From Planctomycetota bacterium (GTDB taxonomy: Bacteria; Planctomycetota; UBA1135; GCA-002686595), in contig JAPKBO010000003.1 of NCBI GenBank assembly GCA_028823395.1, forward strand, positions 1-62,572: a stretch of 62,572 nucleotides of DNA, read 5' to 3'. The position numbers and the translations under genes are program-made. Under the pieces are notes generated by a model. The model was not told the DNA's origin and made no database searches. It saw only the letters and a list, made by a program, of their open reading frames with translations. Below, piece after piece: positions 7,727 through 15,697 of the stretch (position 1 is its first letter; every line of letters begins with the position of its first letter).

Positions 7727-9106
7727 ATGACCGTTCAACGCATCCTACTTATCGACGACGACCCCCGCTCCCGTGAGATCCTGACCACAGCGCTTCAGGG
7801 CCAGGGCTACAACTTGCTGGCCACGGCGAGCGCTGAAGAAGGCTTGGAGCGGATTGGCATGGAGCACCCGGATCTGGTGGTCTGCAACTTGCGCACGAGC
7901 TCCTTGAGCACCGCAGAATTCTCGATACGCCTGCACAACCGGTATTGCGACTTGCCGCAACTCCTAATCGTGCCCCGGGCTGCCGAAGATGAGGCGCTTA
8001 CAGCCATCAAAGACCGAACGGCCGAAGTCCTTCTCACCCCAACCTCCACCAAGAGCGTCCTCGCTGCCGTGATGCGCGTCGCTCGTTCTCACCAGCAGAA
8101 TCAAGAAGCCGCCTACCTGCGCGGCCAAGCCTGCAGCGTCGAGGCCCCGCCCTTTGTGGTGGAAAGCGACAGCCTTCGAGACGTCCTACGATCCGCCGCC
8201 CGTATCGCACGCGTTCCGGGACCCGTCCTGATCACTGGCGAAACCGGGTCGGGCAAGGGACGCCTTGCGGAATACATTCACCAGGCCAGCTTCCAAGCCG
8301 GTCACGCCTTCATTCGAATCGACTGCACAGCCTTCGGCCCTGCCAGCCTGGAGAGTGAACTCTTCGGTCATGAGCGCTGCCTGGAGAGTGGTGTCAGTCG
8401 ACAGCGGGCAGGCTGTTTTGAGTTGGCAGAGGGCGGAACCCTCTTGCTGGAAGAGGTCGGGGTACTACCTCCGCGCATCCAAGCCCGACTTCTCCGTGTG
8501 CTGAAGTGTGGCGAGTATGAGCGCGTGGGCGGTACCGGCACTCTTGTCACCAACGCTCGCATCATCACCACTAGCTCCCGTGATCTTCCAGCCGCCATCG
8601 CTGCCGAAGAGTACCGCGAGGATCTCTACTACAACCTGCACACCCATCCCTTGCATATCGCCCCCCTTCGGGAGCGACCGATGGACATCCTTCCCCAGGC
8701 CTATCAGGTGGCGCTGAGCCACTCCCTTCGGCACTCCCTTCCGGAGCCTGAATTCAGCGCGGAATTTGAGCACTGGCTCCTATCCGCTCCCTGGCTCGGC
8801 AACACACGCGAGCTGGAACAGGTCGTCGGGTTGGCCGCTAGCGCAGCCAACGGAAGCACGCTCCTCGAAGAGCATCTCCCCCAAACCGGAGACGGATGCG
8901 CCACCGGAGAGCTTGACCTCGAAGACACACGCGTTGCCGCAGCACTGGCGAACCAGACGATGGCGGACATTGAGCGCGTCGCAATCCTCGCTACTCTGGA
9001 TTGTTCACGTGGCAATAAGACCGAAGCTGCCAGACGCCTCGGTCTCACCGCGCGCACGCTTTCCAACAAGATGAAGATCTGGCGTCAGGCCGGACTTGTC
9101 GCCTAA
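7727..9106 (+). CDS. NtrC-like AAA+ regulator with degenerate receiver and no GAFTGA loop
   Basis: Domain order is receiver (1-120), AAA+ (about 145-370) and a Fis-type helix-turn-helix (about 415-459, GNKTEAARRLGLTARTLSNKM). The receiver has Asn54 (VVCNLRT) where the phosphorylated Asp should be and Thr104 where the conserved Lys should be, so it is probably a pseudo-receiver. Walker A is normal (GETGSGKG, 161-168). Walker B reads LLLEEVG instead of the usual LFLDEIG. The sigma-54-contacting GAFTGA loop is replaced by CLESGV (208-213), and YYRL reads YYNL. It is therefore unlikely to be a standard phosphorylation-driven sigma-54 activator; TyrR- and HupR-like proteins are known precedents for members lacking GAFTGA. 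Confidence 0.88.
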   Translation: MTVQRILLIDDDPRSREILTTALQGQGYNLLATASAEEGLERIGMEHPDLVVCNLRTSSLSTAEFSIRLHNRYCDLPQLLIVPRAAEDEALTAIKDRTAEVLLTPTSTKSVLAAVMRVARSHQQNQEAAYLRGQACSVEAPPFVVESDSLRDVLRSAARIARVPGPVLITGETGSGKGRLAEYIHQASFQAGHAFIRIDCTAFGPASLESELFGHERCLESGVSRQRAGCFELAEGGTLLLEEVGVLPPRIQARLLRVLKCGEYERVGGTGTLVTNARIITTSSRDLPAAIAAEEYREDLYYNLHTHPLHIAPLRERPMDILPQAYQVALSHSLRHSLPEPEFSAEFEHWLLSAPWLGNTRELEQVVGLAASAANGSTLLEEHLPQTGDGCATGELDLEDTRVAAALANQTMADIERVAILATLDCSRGNKTEAARRLGLTARTLSNKMKIWRQAGLVA

Positions 9107-9111
9107 CAAGA

Positions 9112-10341
9112 CTAGGCGAAGCGATTCGGCGACAAGGCCGTGGGATCGAATGCACTAATGGGCTGGCCTAGGATCATCTGAGCCAGCCCTTCTCCAATAG
9201 ACGGCGCCAGGTGAAAGTCTCGGCCCGAAAAGCCCGTCATGATGTACAGGCCGGGCATCGAGTCAACGGGCCCCACCACGGGCACACCGTCGGGTGAGAC
9301 GGTCAGCCAAGCCGAATGGGTGCCAAGATCCTCTTGGTCGCGGTAGATCGGCAGGCGGCCAGAGATCGCCTCATGCGCCCATCCGCCGAATTCTTCGGAT
9401 TGCTCAGGAGTCCACCCGTCAGGGCTCTCTATTTCCTCAGCGTTTGCCAACCCCAGTTGCTCAACACGGGTGCGGCCCTGGCGCGGGTCGCAACGGGCCT
9501 GGAAGTCCCGCTCTAGATCAATCAGTACTGGATGCGCAACGGGTGCGCTGTCGAGAGGATCAACCATGAAGCGCGCTTCCGTATCCAACTGGGAGGAGTC
9601 CATTTCCATGTCGTCCTCCTCAAGACCTTCAACCGGCGGCATGGACAGAAATGACTCGCGAGTCTTTAGCGCTCGCATGGGGATATCCACACCGTAGTCC
9701 CTCAAGAAAGTGTGAGTCCACGCCCCGGTAGCAAGTACAACGTTCTCGCTATAATAGGTGTCCGTTTCTGTCTGGACACCCACAACGCGGCCGGCGTCTA
9801 TAAGGAGCTTGTGCGAGCCGCTGCGCTCACGGATGGTGGCCCCATTTTCGCGTGCAAGGGAGGCGAACACGCTGATGGTGCGAGCGGGATCAATGAATCC
9901 CCCCCCCGGCTGCCAGGCACCCACGGCACCATCGGCGACGTCGATGGTCGGAAAGAGCTGCCGCATTTCCTCTGCACCCACCCGGGTAACGTCGATGGCT
10001 AGCGAGCGTTGGACTTCAATGTTTGCGTCAAGCTCCGCAATGGCATCGGGGGCATCTCCCGCCAGTATCAAAGCGCCTGTGCGGCGATAGCCAAGCGAAC
10101 GGCCCGTGGAGGATCGCATGCTCGAATAGACCTTGACCGCATCGCGCGCCATGCCCGCCATGGTGCGATCCGCAAACCCCTGATGGACAATGGCAGAGGT
10201 TCGCCCCGATGCACCAGCGGCCAGTAAGTCGCGCTCCACAAGCACGACCGGCTCACGCAAGGCATCACAGCTCTTGGCGGCATACAGAGCGGTACAGGTG
10301 CCCATGGCACCTCCGCCAACTATAAGGATCTTCGCTTTCAA
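9112..10341 (-). CDS. FAD-dependent amino-acid/sarcosine-oxidase-type oxidoreductase
   Basis: A DAO-superfamily flavoenzyme of 409 residues. The N-terminal dinucleotide-binding GxGxxG motif is ILIVGGGAMGT (residues 5-15), followed by an acidic end of beta-2 (VLVERD). SGRTSAIVHQG is typical of the flavin-contacting segment, and the C-terminal FSGRDFHLAPSIGEGLAQMI closes the FAD site. These enzymes oxidise secondary or tertiary amines or D-amino acids. The exact substrate (glycine, sarcosine, proline or other) cannot be told from the sequence. It is convergent with the NtrC-like gene, with only five bases between them. Confidence 0.85.
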   Translation of the reverse strand: MKAKILIVGGGAMGTCTALYAAKSCDALREPVVLVERDLLAAGASGRTSAIVHQGFADRTMAGMARDAVKVYSSMRSSTGRSLGYRRTGALILAGDAPDAIAELDANIEVQRSLAIDVTRVGAEEMRQLFPTIDVADGAVGAWQPGGGFIDPARTISVFASLARENGATIRERSGSHKLLIDAGRVVGVQTETDTYYSENVVLATGAWTHTFLRDYGVDIPMRALKTRESFLSMPPVEGLEEDDMEMDSSQLDTEARFMVDPLDSAPVAHPVLIDLERDFQARCDPRQGRTRVEQLGLANAEEIESPDGWTPEQSEEFGGWAHEAISGRLPIYRDQEDLGTHSAWLTVSPDGVPVVGPVDSMPGLYIMTGFSGRDFHLAPSIGEGLAQMILGQPISAFDPTALSPNRFA

Positions 10342-10656
10342 GAGACTTCCACCGGGACGGTTCCAGTCCTGAGTCTACACCGAAGAAGCCCAGCCCCCCG
10401 TTGCGCCGTCCGGAAAGGGCTAGTGAATAGGTCACCTGGTTCACCCCTCATTCGGGAAGGTCCGGGGCCCACCCGATTCCAAGTCGGGAGGACCTCGCTG
10501 ACACAAATCTCGAGGCTTTGTGCCGGGTTCTCTTCTTCGTGCTCGGCGTCCACCCCGAGCCGCATCCCCCCACGGGTGCATAATCCCCTTGAATTCTTCG
10601 TTCCTGGGTCCCTGAGCCCCTCAGACTAGGCTGAGGGGCCTGATAGACTCCACGGC
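10342..10656. other. Divergent intergenic region with tandem hairpins
   Basis: This 315-base stretch between the FAD oxidoreductase (minus) and ispG (plus) holds no convincing gene, although short frames exist on both strands. It contains five stem-loops in a row: 10458-10495 (AGGTCC/GGACCT enclosing CCCGA/TCGGG), 10502-10522 (CACAAA/TTTGTG), 10541-10560 (GCTCGG/CCGAGC), 10562-10579 (GCATCC/GGGTGC, one G-T pair) and 10616-10639 (nine base pairs). It may be a structured leader of ispG or a small RNA. It does not match tmRNA, SRP RNA or RNase P cores that I could recognise. Confidence 0.45.
10616..10639 (+). other. Strong 9-bp hairpin just upstream of ispG
   Basis: GCCCCTCAG (10616-10624) and CTGAGGGGC (10631-10639) form a perfect nine-base-pair stem with a six-base loop, 17 bases before the ispG start codon. 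It lacks a following T-run, so a regulatory or RNA-end stem fits better than a terminator, though a terminator of an upstream small RNA is possible. Confidence 0.5.
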
Positions 10657-11808
10657 ATGCTCCCCCCTCGCAAGACACGCTCCATTCAGGTGGGCTCGCT
10701 CTCCCTTGGAGGTTCGAATCCAATTGCCGTCCAGAGCATGGCCGCCACCCAAACCCGCGACGAGGTTGCCACCGGTCGTCAGATCGAGCTGCTAAGCGCT
10801 GCGGGAGCGGATCTTATTCGGGTCGCAGTCGACAGCTCCCGTGACGTGGAAAGCCTCATCCGTCTGAGCGCGACCACGGATGTGCCCATCAGCGTCGACC
10901 TCCAGGAGAACTACCGCCTCGCTGAGAGCATCGCGCCCCATGTCCAAAAGATCCGATACAACCCGGGACACCTGCACCACCACGAGAAAGACATTCCCGT
11001 CGGAGAAAAGGTGCGCTGGATCGCTGACGTGGCCCAAGCCAACGATTGCGCGATTCGTATCGGAGTCAATGCAGGATCTATCGCTCCGGAGTACGACAAG
11101 GCTCATGCTGATGACCACGTTGGCGCGATCGTCTCCTGCGCTGTAGATCACTGTCAAATCCTCGACGATGCCGGTTTTTATAACTACCTGGTTTCAATCA
11201 AAGACTCCGACCCGCGCCTAGTCATCGAAGCCAATGAGCGGTTTGCCAAGCAACGGCCCGACGTACCCCTACACCTTGGTGTCACAGAGGCAGGCCTGCC
11301 CCCCGATGGAGTGATCAAGACGCGTATCGCTTTTGAACAGCTGGTAGCCCAGGGAATCGGGGACACCTTGAGGGTCTCCCTGACCGTTCCGTTCGAAAAC
11401 AAGGGGCAGGAAATCGAGGTCGGCAGGCAAATCCTCAAGGACATTGAGGCGGGCCGCTTCCGTTCAGTTCCCAAGGGGTTTTTTGATGGACTAAACATCA
11501 TCGCCTGCCCCTCCTGTTCGCGCGTCGAGAACGACCGCTTCATAGAGCTGGCCGAAGAGGTCAAGGCTCTGACGGCCTATGCGCAGGACCACGATGTGAC
11601 CATCGCCGTGATGGGTTGCCGAGTCAACGGGCCGGGTGAGACGGATGACGCAGATCTCGGCATGTGGTGTGGCCCTAGTACCGTCAACTTGAAGCGCGGC
11701 CCACAAACCGTGGGTACCTACTCCTATGACGAAGTTTTAGGGGCCCTCAAACAAGAGCTTGATCGGATCATCACCCCCCCGGAAGTTACAATCACCCACC
11801 ATGAGTGA
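10657..11808 (+). CDS. ispG: 4-hydroxy-3-methylbut-2-en-1-yl diphosphate synthase
   Basis: IspG (GcpE) converts methylerythritol cyclodiphosphate to HMBPP with a [4Fe-4S] cluster, the penultimate step of the non-mevalonate isoprenoid pathway. The N-terminus carries SNPIAVQSM, and the TIM-barrel part contains the typical RYNPGHL and RIGVNAGS runs. The cluster ligands are CPSC near residue 286 and the cysteine of [10 protein letters not shown] near residue 325, with the following Glu. At 383 residues it is a normal bacterial-length enzyme. Its stop overlaps the gmhA start by eight bases, indicating coupled translation. Confidence 0.97.
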   Translation: MLPPRKTRSIQVGSLSLGGSNPIAVQSMAATQTRDEVATGRQIELLSAAGADLIRVAVDSSRDVESLIRLSATTDVPISVDLQENYRLAESIAPHVQKIRYNPGHLHHHEKDIPVGEKVRWIADVAQANDCAIRIGVNAGSIAPEYDKAHADDHVGAIVSCAVDHCQILDDAGFYNYLVSIKDSDPRLVIEANERFAKQRPDVPLHLGVTEAGLPPDGVIKTRIAFEQLVAQGIGDTLRVSLTVPFENKGQEIEVGRQILKDIEAGRFRSVPKGFFDGLNIIACPSCSRVENDRFIELAEEVKALTAYAQDHDVTIAVMGCRVNGPGETDDADLGMWCGPSTVNLKRGPQTVGTYSYDEVLGALKQELDRIITPPEVTITHHE

Positions 11809-12400
11809 CGCACCCACAACACACCTGGAGGGCGCCCTGCAAGATGCCGCCCGGGTTCTTTCCGCCTTCATGGCCGACGACGCACTGCTGGCCGCGGTTC
11901 TACGGTTCGCCCAAGAGGCGGAAGCCACGCTGCGACGCGGCGGCACGCTGCTGTCCTGTGGCAACGGCGGAAGCATGTGCGACGCCATGCACTTCGCCGA
12001 GGAATGGACTGGCCGCTTCCGTGGCGACCGTTCGGCCCAGCCCGCAATTGCCTTCGCTGATGCAGCGCGACTCTCGTGCACTGCAAACGATATGGGCTAT
12101 GAGGAGGTCTTCGCGCGAGAAGTCCAGGCGTTCGGAAAAGAAGGCGACCTGCTCTTGGCTATTTCAACTTCCGGTCAATCCCCCAACGTCCTGAGGGCTT
12201 GCGCGGAAGCTCAGAAGAGAGGGCTCATCGTTGTCGGACTTCTAGGCAATGGCGGTGGAGAGATGGCGAGCATTGTGGACATTCCCATCGTCGTTCCCAT
12301 GGCGACCACCTCTGACCGCATCCAAGAGATGCACATCAAGGTCATCCACATGACCATCGAGCTGGTCGAGCGGCAGATGTTTCCCGAGAACTACGCCTAA
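11801..12400 (+). CDS. gmhA: Phosphoheptose isomerase (SIS domain)
   Basis: GmhA isomerises sedoheptulose 7-phosphate to D-glycero-D-manno-heptose 7-phosphate, the first step of ADP-heptose synthesis for the lipopolysaccharide core. The single SIS domain shows [17 protein letters not shown] (phosphosugar and metal site) and [12 protein letters not shown], plus the C-terminal [12 protein letters not shown] helix with the conserved His/Glu. ATG 11801 gives 199 residues, matching the family; a longer frame from 11759 would lie inside ispG. Presence of a heptose gene suggests a Gram-negative-type envelope. Confidence 0.9.
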   Translation: MSDAPTTHLEGALQDAARVLSAFMADDALLAAVLRFAQEAEATLRRGGTLLSCGNGGSMCDAMHFAEEWTGRFRGDRSAQPAIAFADAARLSCTANDMGYEEVFAREVQAFGKEGDLLLAISTSGQSPNVLRACAEAQKRGLIVVGLLGNGGGEMASIVDIPIVVPMATTSDRIQEMHIKVIHMTIELVERQMFPENYA

Positions 12401-12410
12401 CTAGCCGGGC

Positions 12411-13094
12411 TCAGAGCTCTAGCACGGTGCAGGAGCCGTCTTCTTCACCAACGAAGCAGATCTGAGCCAGGCCCACGAAAAGACCCGACTCCACCACGCC
12501 TGGGATTCGGTCTAGGTCCGCCTCAAGGGTGGCCGGGTCGCTTATCCCGTCGGGGAAAACGCAATCGAGAATCTCGTTACCGTTGTCTGTGTGATACGGC
12601 CCGCCTGAACCCTCAGTTCTCAGCTGGGGCTCAGCGCCCAAAGAAGTGATGGCACGCACGACCATGGGGCGCGCAAAGGGTGTGACCTCAACTGGCAATC
12701 GAAAGGTCGTACCCAGCCTTTCTACGACTTTGTCGCGCCCAACGACGATGGCCTCGCGCTTACTGATATAGGCCACGACCTTTTCACGAAGCAGCGCACC
12801 ACCACCACCTTTGATAAGACAGAACTGAGCGTCGATCTCATCCGCGCCGTCAATGGTCAGGTCTATCACCTCCACCTCATCGAGGCTTGCCAGCGGGATA
12901 CCAAAGGCACGCGCCTTTTCTGCGGTATCTTCGGAGGTCGGCACACCCCGTATGGACAAGCCCTCTTTCTCGATGCGTTCGGCCAATCGCACGAGGGTGA
13001 AGTAGACGGTGGAGCCCGTACCTAGGCCAACGGTCATGCCGTCTTCCACGAGTTCTGCAGCCTGACGGCCTGCGGTTTCCTTGGGATTTGCCAC
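12411..13094 (-). CDS. rpiA: Ribose-5-phosphate isomerase A
   Basis: RpiA interconverts ribose 5-phosphate and ribulose 5-phosphate in the pentose phosphate pathway. The motifs GLGTGSTVYF (about residue 22), TIDGADEID (catalytic Asp cluster, about 80) and IKGGGGALLREK (catalytic Glu and Lys, about 93) are all intact. At 227 residues it has the usual length. It is convergent with gmhA and divergent from feoA. It supplies the same sugar-phosphate pool that GmhA draws on, although the genes are on opposite strands. Confidence 0.96.
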   Translation of the reverse strand: MANPKETAGRQAAELVEDGMTVGLGTGSTVYFTLVRLAERIEKEGLSIRGVPTSEDTAEKARAFGIPLASLDEVEVIDLTIDGADEIDAQFCLIKGGGGALLREKVVAYISKREAIVVGRDKVVERLGTTFRLPVEVTPFARPMVVRAITSLGAEPQLRTEGSGGPYHTDNGNEILDCVFPDGISDPATLEADLDRIPGVVESGLFVGLAQICFVGEEDGSCTVLEL

Positions 13095-13231
13095 GGTGCG
13101 ATCGGGGGAAAGGGTCTACGGCGGGAAGTCTCAGATGAGGATAGAGTGCCGCAAGCCGGTGTTCCACCGCGGAGGATGTGCACTTTGACCACTCCCGCCT
13201 GTGCCCCAACCGTGGTAGTCTCTCCATCTAG

Positions 13232-13250
13232 ATTGAGACTGATTCTCAAT
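13232..13250. promoter_or_regulatory. Predicted Fur box in front of feoAB
   Basis: ATTGAGACTGATTCTCAAT is a perfect 7-bp inverted repeat with a five-base centre. Its core TGAGACTGATTCTCA fits the 7-1-7 Fur consensus TGATAATNATTATCA at 12 of 14 specified positions. It lies nine bases before the GTG start of feoA, where a bound repressor would block transcription. This fits iron-dependent repression of a ferrous iron uptake operon. Confidence 0.75.
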
Positions 13251-13259
13251 AAAGACCCC

Positions 13260-13493
13260 GTGATCCCCCTCCCCTCACTACCCATCGGCGGGCGCGGACG
13301 CCTCCTGCGCCTCGGCGGCGAGCGCTCTTTTCGCCGACGCCTAATGGAGCTCGGGCTCCTGCCGGGAACCGAACTCCGCCTGGTGCGCCTAGTCCGCATA
13401 GGCGGCATGGTCGAAGTTGAAGTGCGCGGATGTCACCTCAGCTTGCGCCAGAGCGAGGCGGAGCAGATCGAAGTCGAGGTCATCGCGCCGTGA
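13260..13493 (+). CDS. feoA: FeoA-domain ferrous iron transport protein A
   Basis: A 77-residue SH3-like FeoA protein. The conserved core runs from LPIGGRGRLLRL through RRLMELGLLPGTELRLV to the closing EVEVRGCHLSLR. FeoA is a small cytoplasmic partner that supports FeoB. GTG 13260 is chosen because the conserved part begins at once and the Fur box lies directly upstream; longer frames from 13146 or 13176 would place the operator inside the coding region. No good Shine-Dalgarno is visible, so a leaderless or weakly initiated message is possible. The stop overlaps the feoB GTG as GTGA. Confidence 0.85.
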   Translation: MIPLPSLPIGGRGRLLRLGGERSFRRRLMELGLLPGTELRLVRLVRIGGMVEVEVRGCHLSLRQSEAEQIEVEVIAP

Positions 13494-15697
13494 GCAATCC
13501 CAACGAGGGCCTTAGCCTTATTGCTCTGGCCGGAAACCCCAACACGGGTAAGACCTCCCTGTTCAACCGCCTCACCGACACTCACGAGCGCGTGGGGAAC
13601 TACCCCGGGATTACAGTCGACCGGCACACCGGACACTTCGAGCTTCCCGAAGCCGGCATGGTCGAAGTGCTCGACATCCCCGGTAATTACAGCCTTTCTG
13701 CTCGCAGCGCCGAGGAACAGATCGCCATCGGAGCCCTGTCCGGTCTCCCCCCCTACCCGGTTCCCGACGTGGTCGTCCTCGTGGTAGATGCAACGCAACT
13801 GACTCGCAACCTCTATCTTGCATTGCAAGTCATCGAGTTGGAGCAGCCGGCCGTGGTGGCCTTGAACATGGTGGACATGCTCGATGGCGAAGGGCGTGAG
13901 GTGGACCCACAGGCATTGGAGAAGGCCTTGGGAGTGCCCGTGATTGCAACCAATGCACGCGACGGCAAGGGGCTAGATCAGCTCAAGGCTGCAATCGACC
14001 GCATCCTCGCCCAACCCAAGAAGGGAACCCCCGGCGCCCGCTGGGCCCATGAGGACCCCCTACTCCAAGCCGATCTGCAGGCTATACATCGAGCCCTGCC
14101 CGAATCGTGGAAGGACGGACGTACCGATCGCGAAGGGGCGCTTGCCGCTTGGGCATTGCTCTCCCTCGGCGACGACGACGAATTGCAACGTGTTCCCGAT
14201 GAGCTACGCGCAGCTGTAGCGCACCGCCGCCGCTTAGCTGCTGGCTCAGGCCGTGACATCGATGAACAGTTGATCGCGGCTCGCTATGAATGGATCGATC
14301 GGCATGTAGCCGCCGCCACTCGGAATCCAACCCGGGCCAGTGCCTGGAGTGAGCGCGCCGATGCTTTCCTCCTGCATCCGGTGGTTGGGTTTGCCGCACT
14401 GATCCTCATCATGGGGTTTCTGTTCCAAACCCTCTTCACGTGGTCGGAACCGCTAATTAACTGGATTGATGGGGGCTTTGGCAGCGCAAGCGCTTGGATC
14501 ATGACAGCTATGCCAGAAAGCGCCCTGCGCTCCTTCTTCACCGAAGGCCTGATTGCGGGTACTGGAGCGGTGTTGGTGTTCTTACCTCAGATCATGTTGC
14601 TGTTTGGGCTGCTCGGGCTGATGGAGGATTCCGGCTACATGTCCAGGGTGGCCTTCCTGATGGATCGCATCATGCGCATGGTCGGCCTCCACGGGCGCGC
14701 ATTCATCCCAATGCTCTCGGGGTATGCATGTGCCATTCCAGCTGTCATGGCCACGCGCACCATGGAGCGGCGGAGGGACCGTCTCTTGACCATGATGGTC
14801 GTGCCGCTCATGTCCTGTGCAGCGCGCTTGCCCGTCTACACCCTCGTCATTGGCGCTCTATTCCCTGCAGACGAAGGCACCGGCTGGATCGACGTGCAAG
14901 GTCTGCTACTGGTCGGCATGTATCTGTTCAGCACGGTCATCGCCTTGATCGCCGCAGGGGTTCTCTCGCGCACTCTTATCCAGGGCCCCAGCGTCCCCCT
15001 TATTCTTGAATTGCCTCCCTACCGCTTGCCGCAGGCGAGGGTCGTTGGACGCATGGTCTTCCAAAAGGGCAAGGTCTTCATCACCGAAGCCGGGACGGTG
15101 ATTCTGGCTTGCACCGTTGCACTGTGGCTCTTGTCTGACTATCCGGGCTTGAGCGCCGCACGTGCACAACCTTTAGACGCACGCCTAGCCGCTCTGGAGG
15201 AGACTGAACCGGACCCCGCCACGCGCGCCGTCGCAGCCAGGGAGATCCAGCGCGAGCGCGGTGCCCTCCAGCGCGAATACAGTTGGGCGGGGCAGCTCGG
15301 CCGCACAATCGAGCCGGCTATCGCCCCCTTGGGGTTTGACTGGAAGATCGGCGTAGGTCTGATCGGTTCCCTGGCCGCCCGCGAAGTATTCGTGGCCACC
15401 ATGGCCGTGGTGTATGGCGCCGGCGCGGAGGGTGAAGGTGCAACCGTAAGTACGCTGCGCAGGAAAATGCGAGAGGAAAAGCGATCCGATGGGGAGCCCG
15501 TGTACACCCCGCTTGTGGGCCTCTCCCTGCTGGTTTTCTTCGCTCTGGCCTGTCAGTGCCTGAGCACTGTAGCCGTGGTCAAGCGAGAGACCGGCACTTG
15601 GCGCTGGCCGCTATTCATGCTCGGCTACATGACCGTCCTGGCCTGGGCCGCCAGCTTCGCTGTCTACCAAGGCGGCATGGCCCTGGGATATCACTAG
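13490..15697 (+). CDS. feoB: Ferrous iron transporter FeoB
   Basis: FeoB imports Fe(II) across the inner membrane using an N-terminal G domain. G1 is GNPNTGKTSLFN, the G2/switch segment is NYPGITVDRHTG, G3 is DIPGNYSLSA and G4 is NMVD, all within the first 150 residues. The membrane part (from about residue 300) contains two gate-type repeats including FIPMLSGYACAIPA and the segment VPLMSCAARLPVY. GTG 13490 overlaps the feoA stop as GTGA and gives 735 residues, normal for the family. The stop is shared with the convergent dsbD at CTAG 15694-15697. Confidence 0.96.
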   Translation: MSNPNEGLSLIALAGNPNTGKTSLFNRLTDTHERVGNYPGITVDRHTGHFELPEAGMVEVLDIPGNYSLSARSAEEQIAIGALSGLPPYPVPDVVVLVVDATQLTRNLYLALQVIELEQPAVVALNMVDMLDGEGREVDPQALEKALGVPVIATNARDGKGLDQLKAAIDRILAQPKKGTPGARWAHEDPLLQADLQAIHRALPESWKDGRTDREGALAAWALLSLGDDDELQRVPDELRAAVAHRRRLAAGSGRDIDEQLIAARYEWIDRHVAAATRNPTRASAWSERADAFLLHPVVGFAALILIMGFLFQTLFTWSEPLINWIDGGFGSASAWIMTAMPESALRSFFTEGLIAGTGAVLVFLPQIMLLFGLLGLMEDSGYMSRVAFLMDRIMRMVGLHGRAFIPMLSGYACAIPAVMATRTMERRRDRLLTMMVVPLMSCAARLPVYTLVIGALFPADEGTGWIDVQGLLLVGMYLFSTVIALIAAGVLSRTLIQGPSVPLILELPPYRLPQARVVGRMVFQKGKVFITEAGTVILACTVALWLLSDYPGLSAARAQPLDARLAALEETEPDPATRAVAAREIQRERGALQREYSWAGQLGRTIEPAIAPLGFDWKIGVGLIGSLAAREVFVATMAVVYGAGAEGEGATVSTLRRKMREEKRSDGEPVYTPLVGLSLLVFFALACQCLSTVAVVKRETGTWRWPLFMLGYMTVLAWAASFAVYQGGMALGYH

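Noticed and set aside
10711-10721. GGTTCGAATCC, a tRNA T-loop-like run
   Set aside because: It lies in the conserved N-terminal coding part of ispG (Gly-Gly-Ser-Asn-Pro) and no acceptor or anticodon stem surrounds it.
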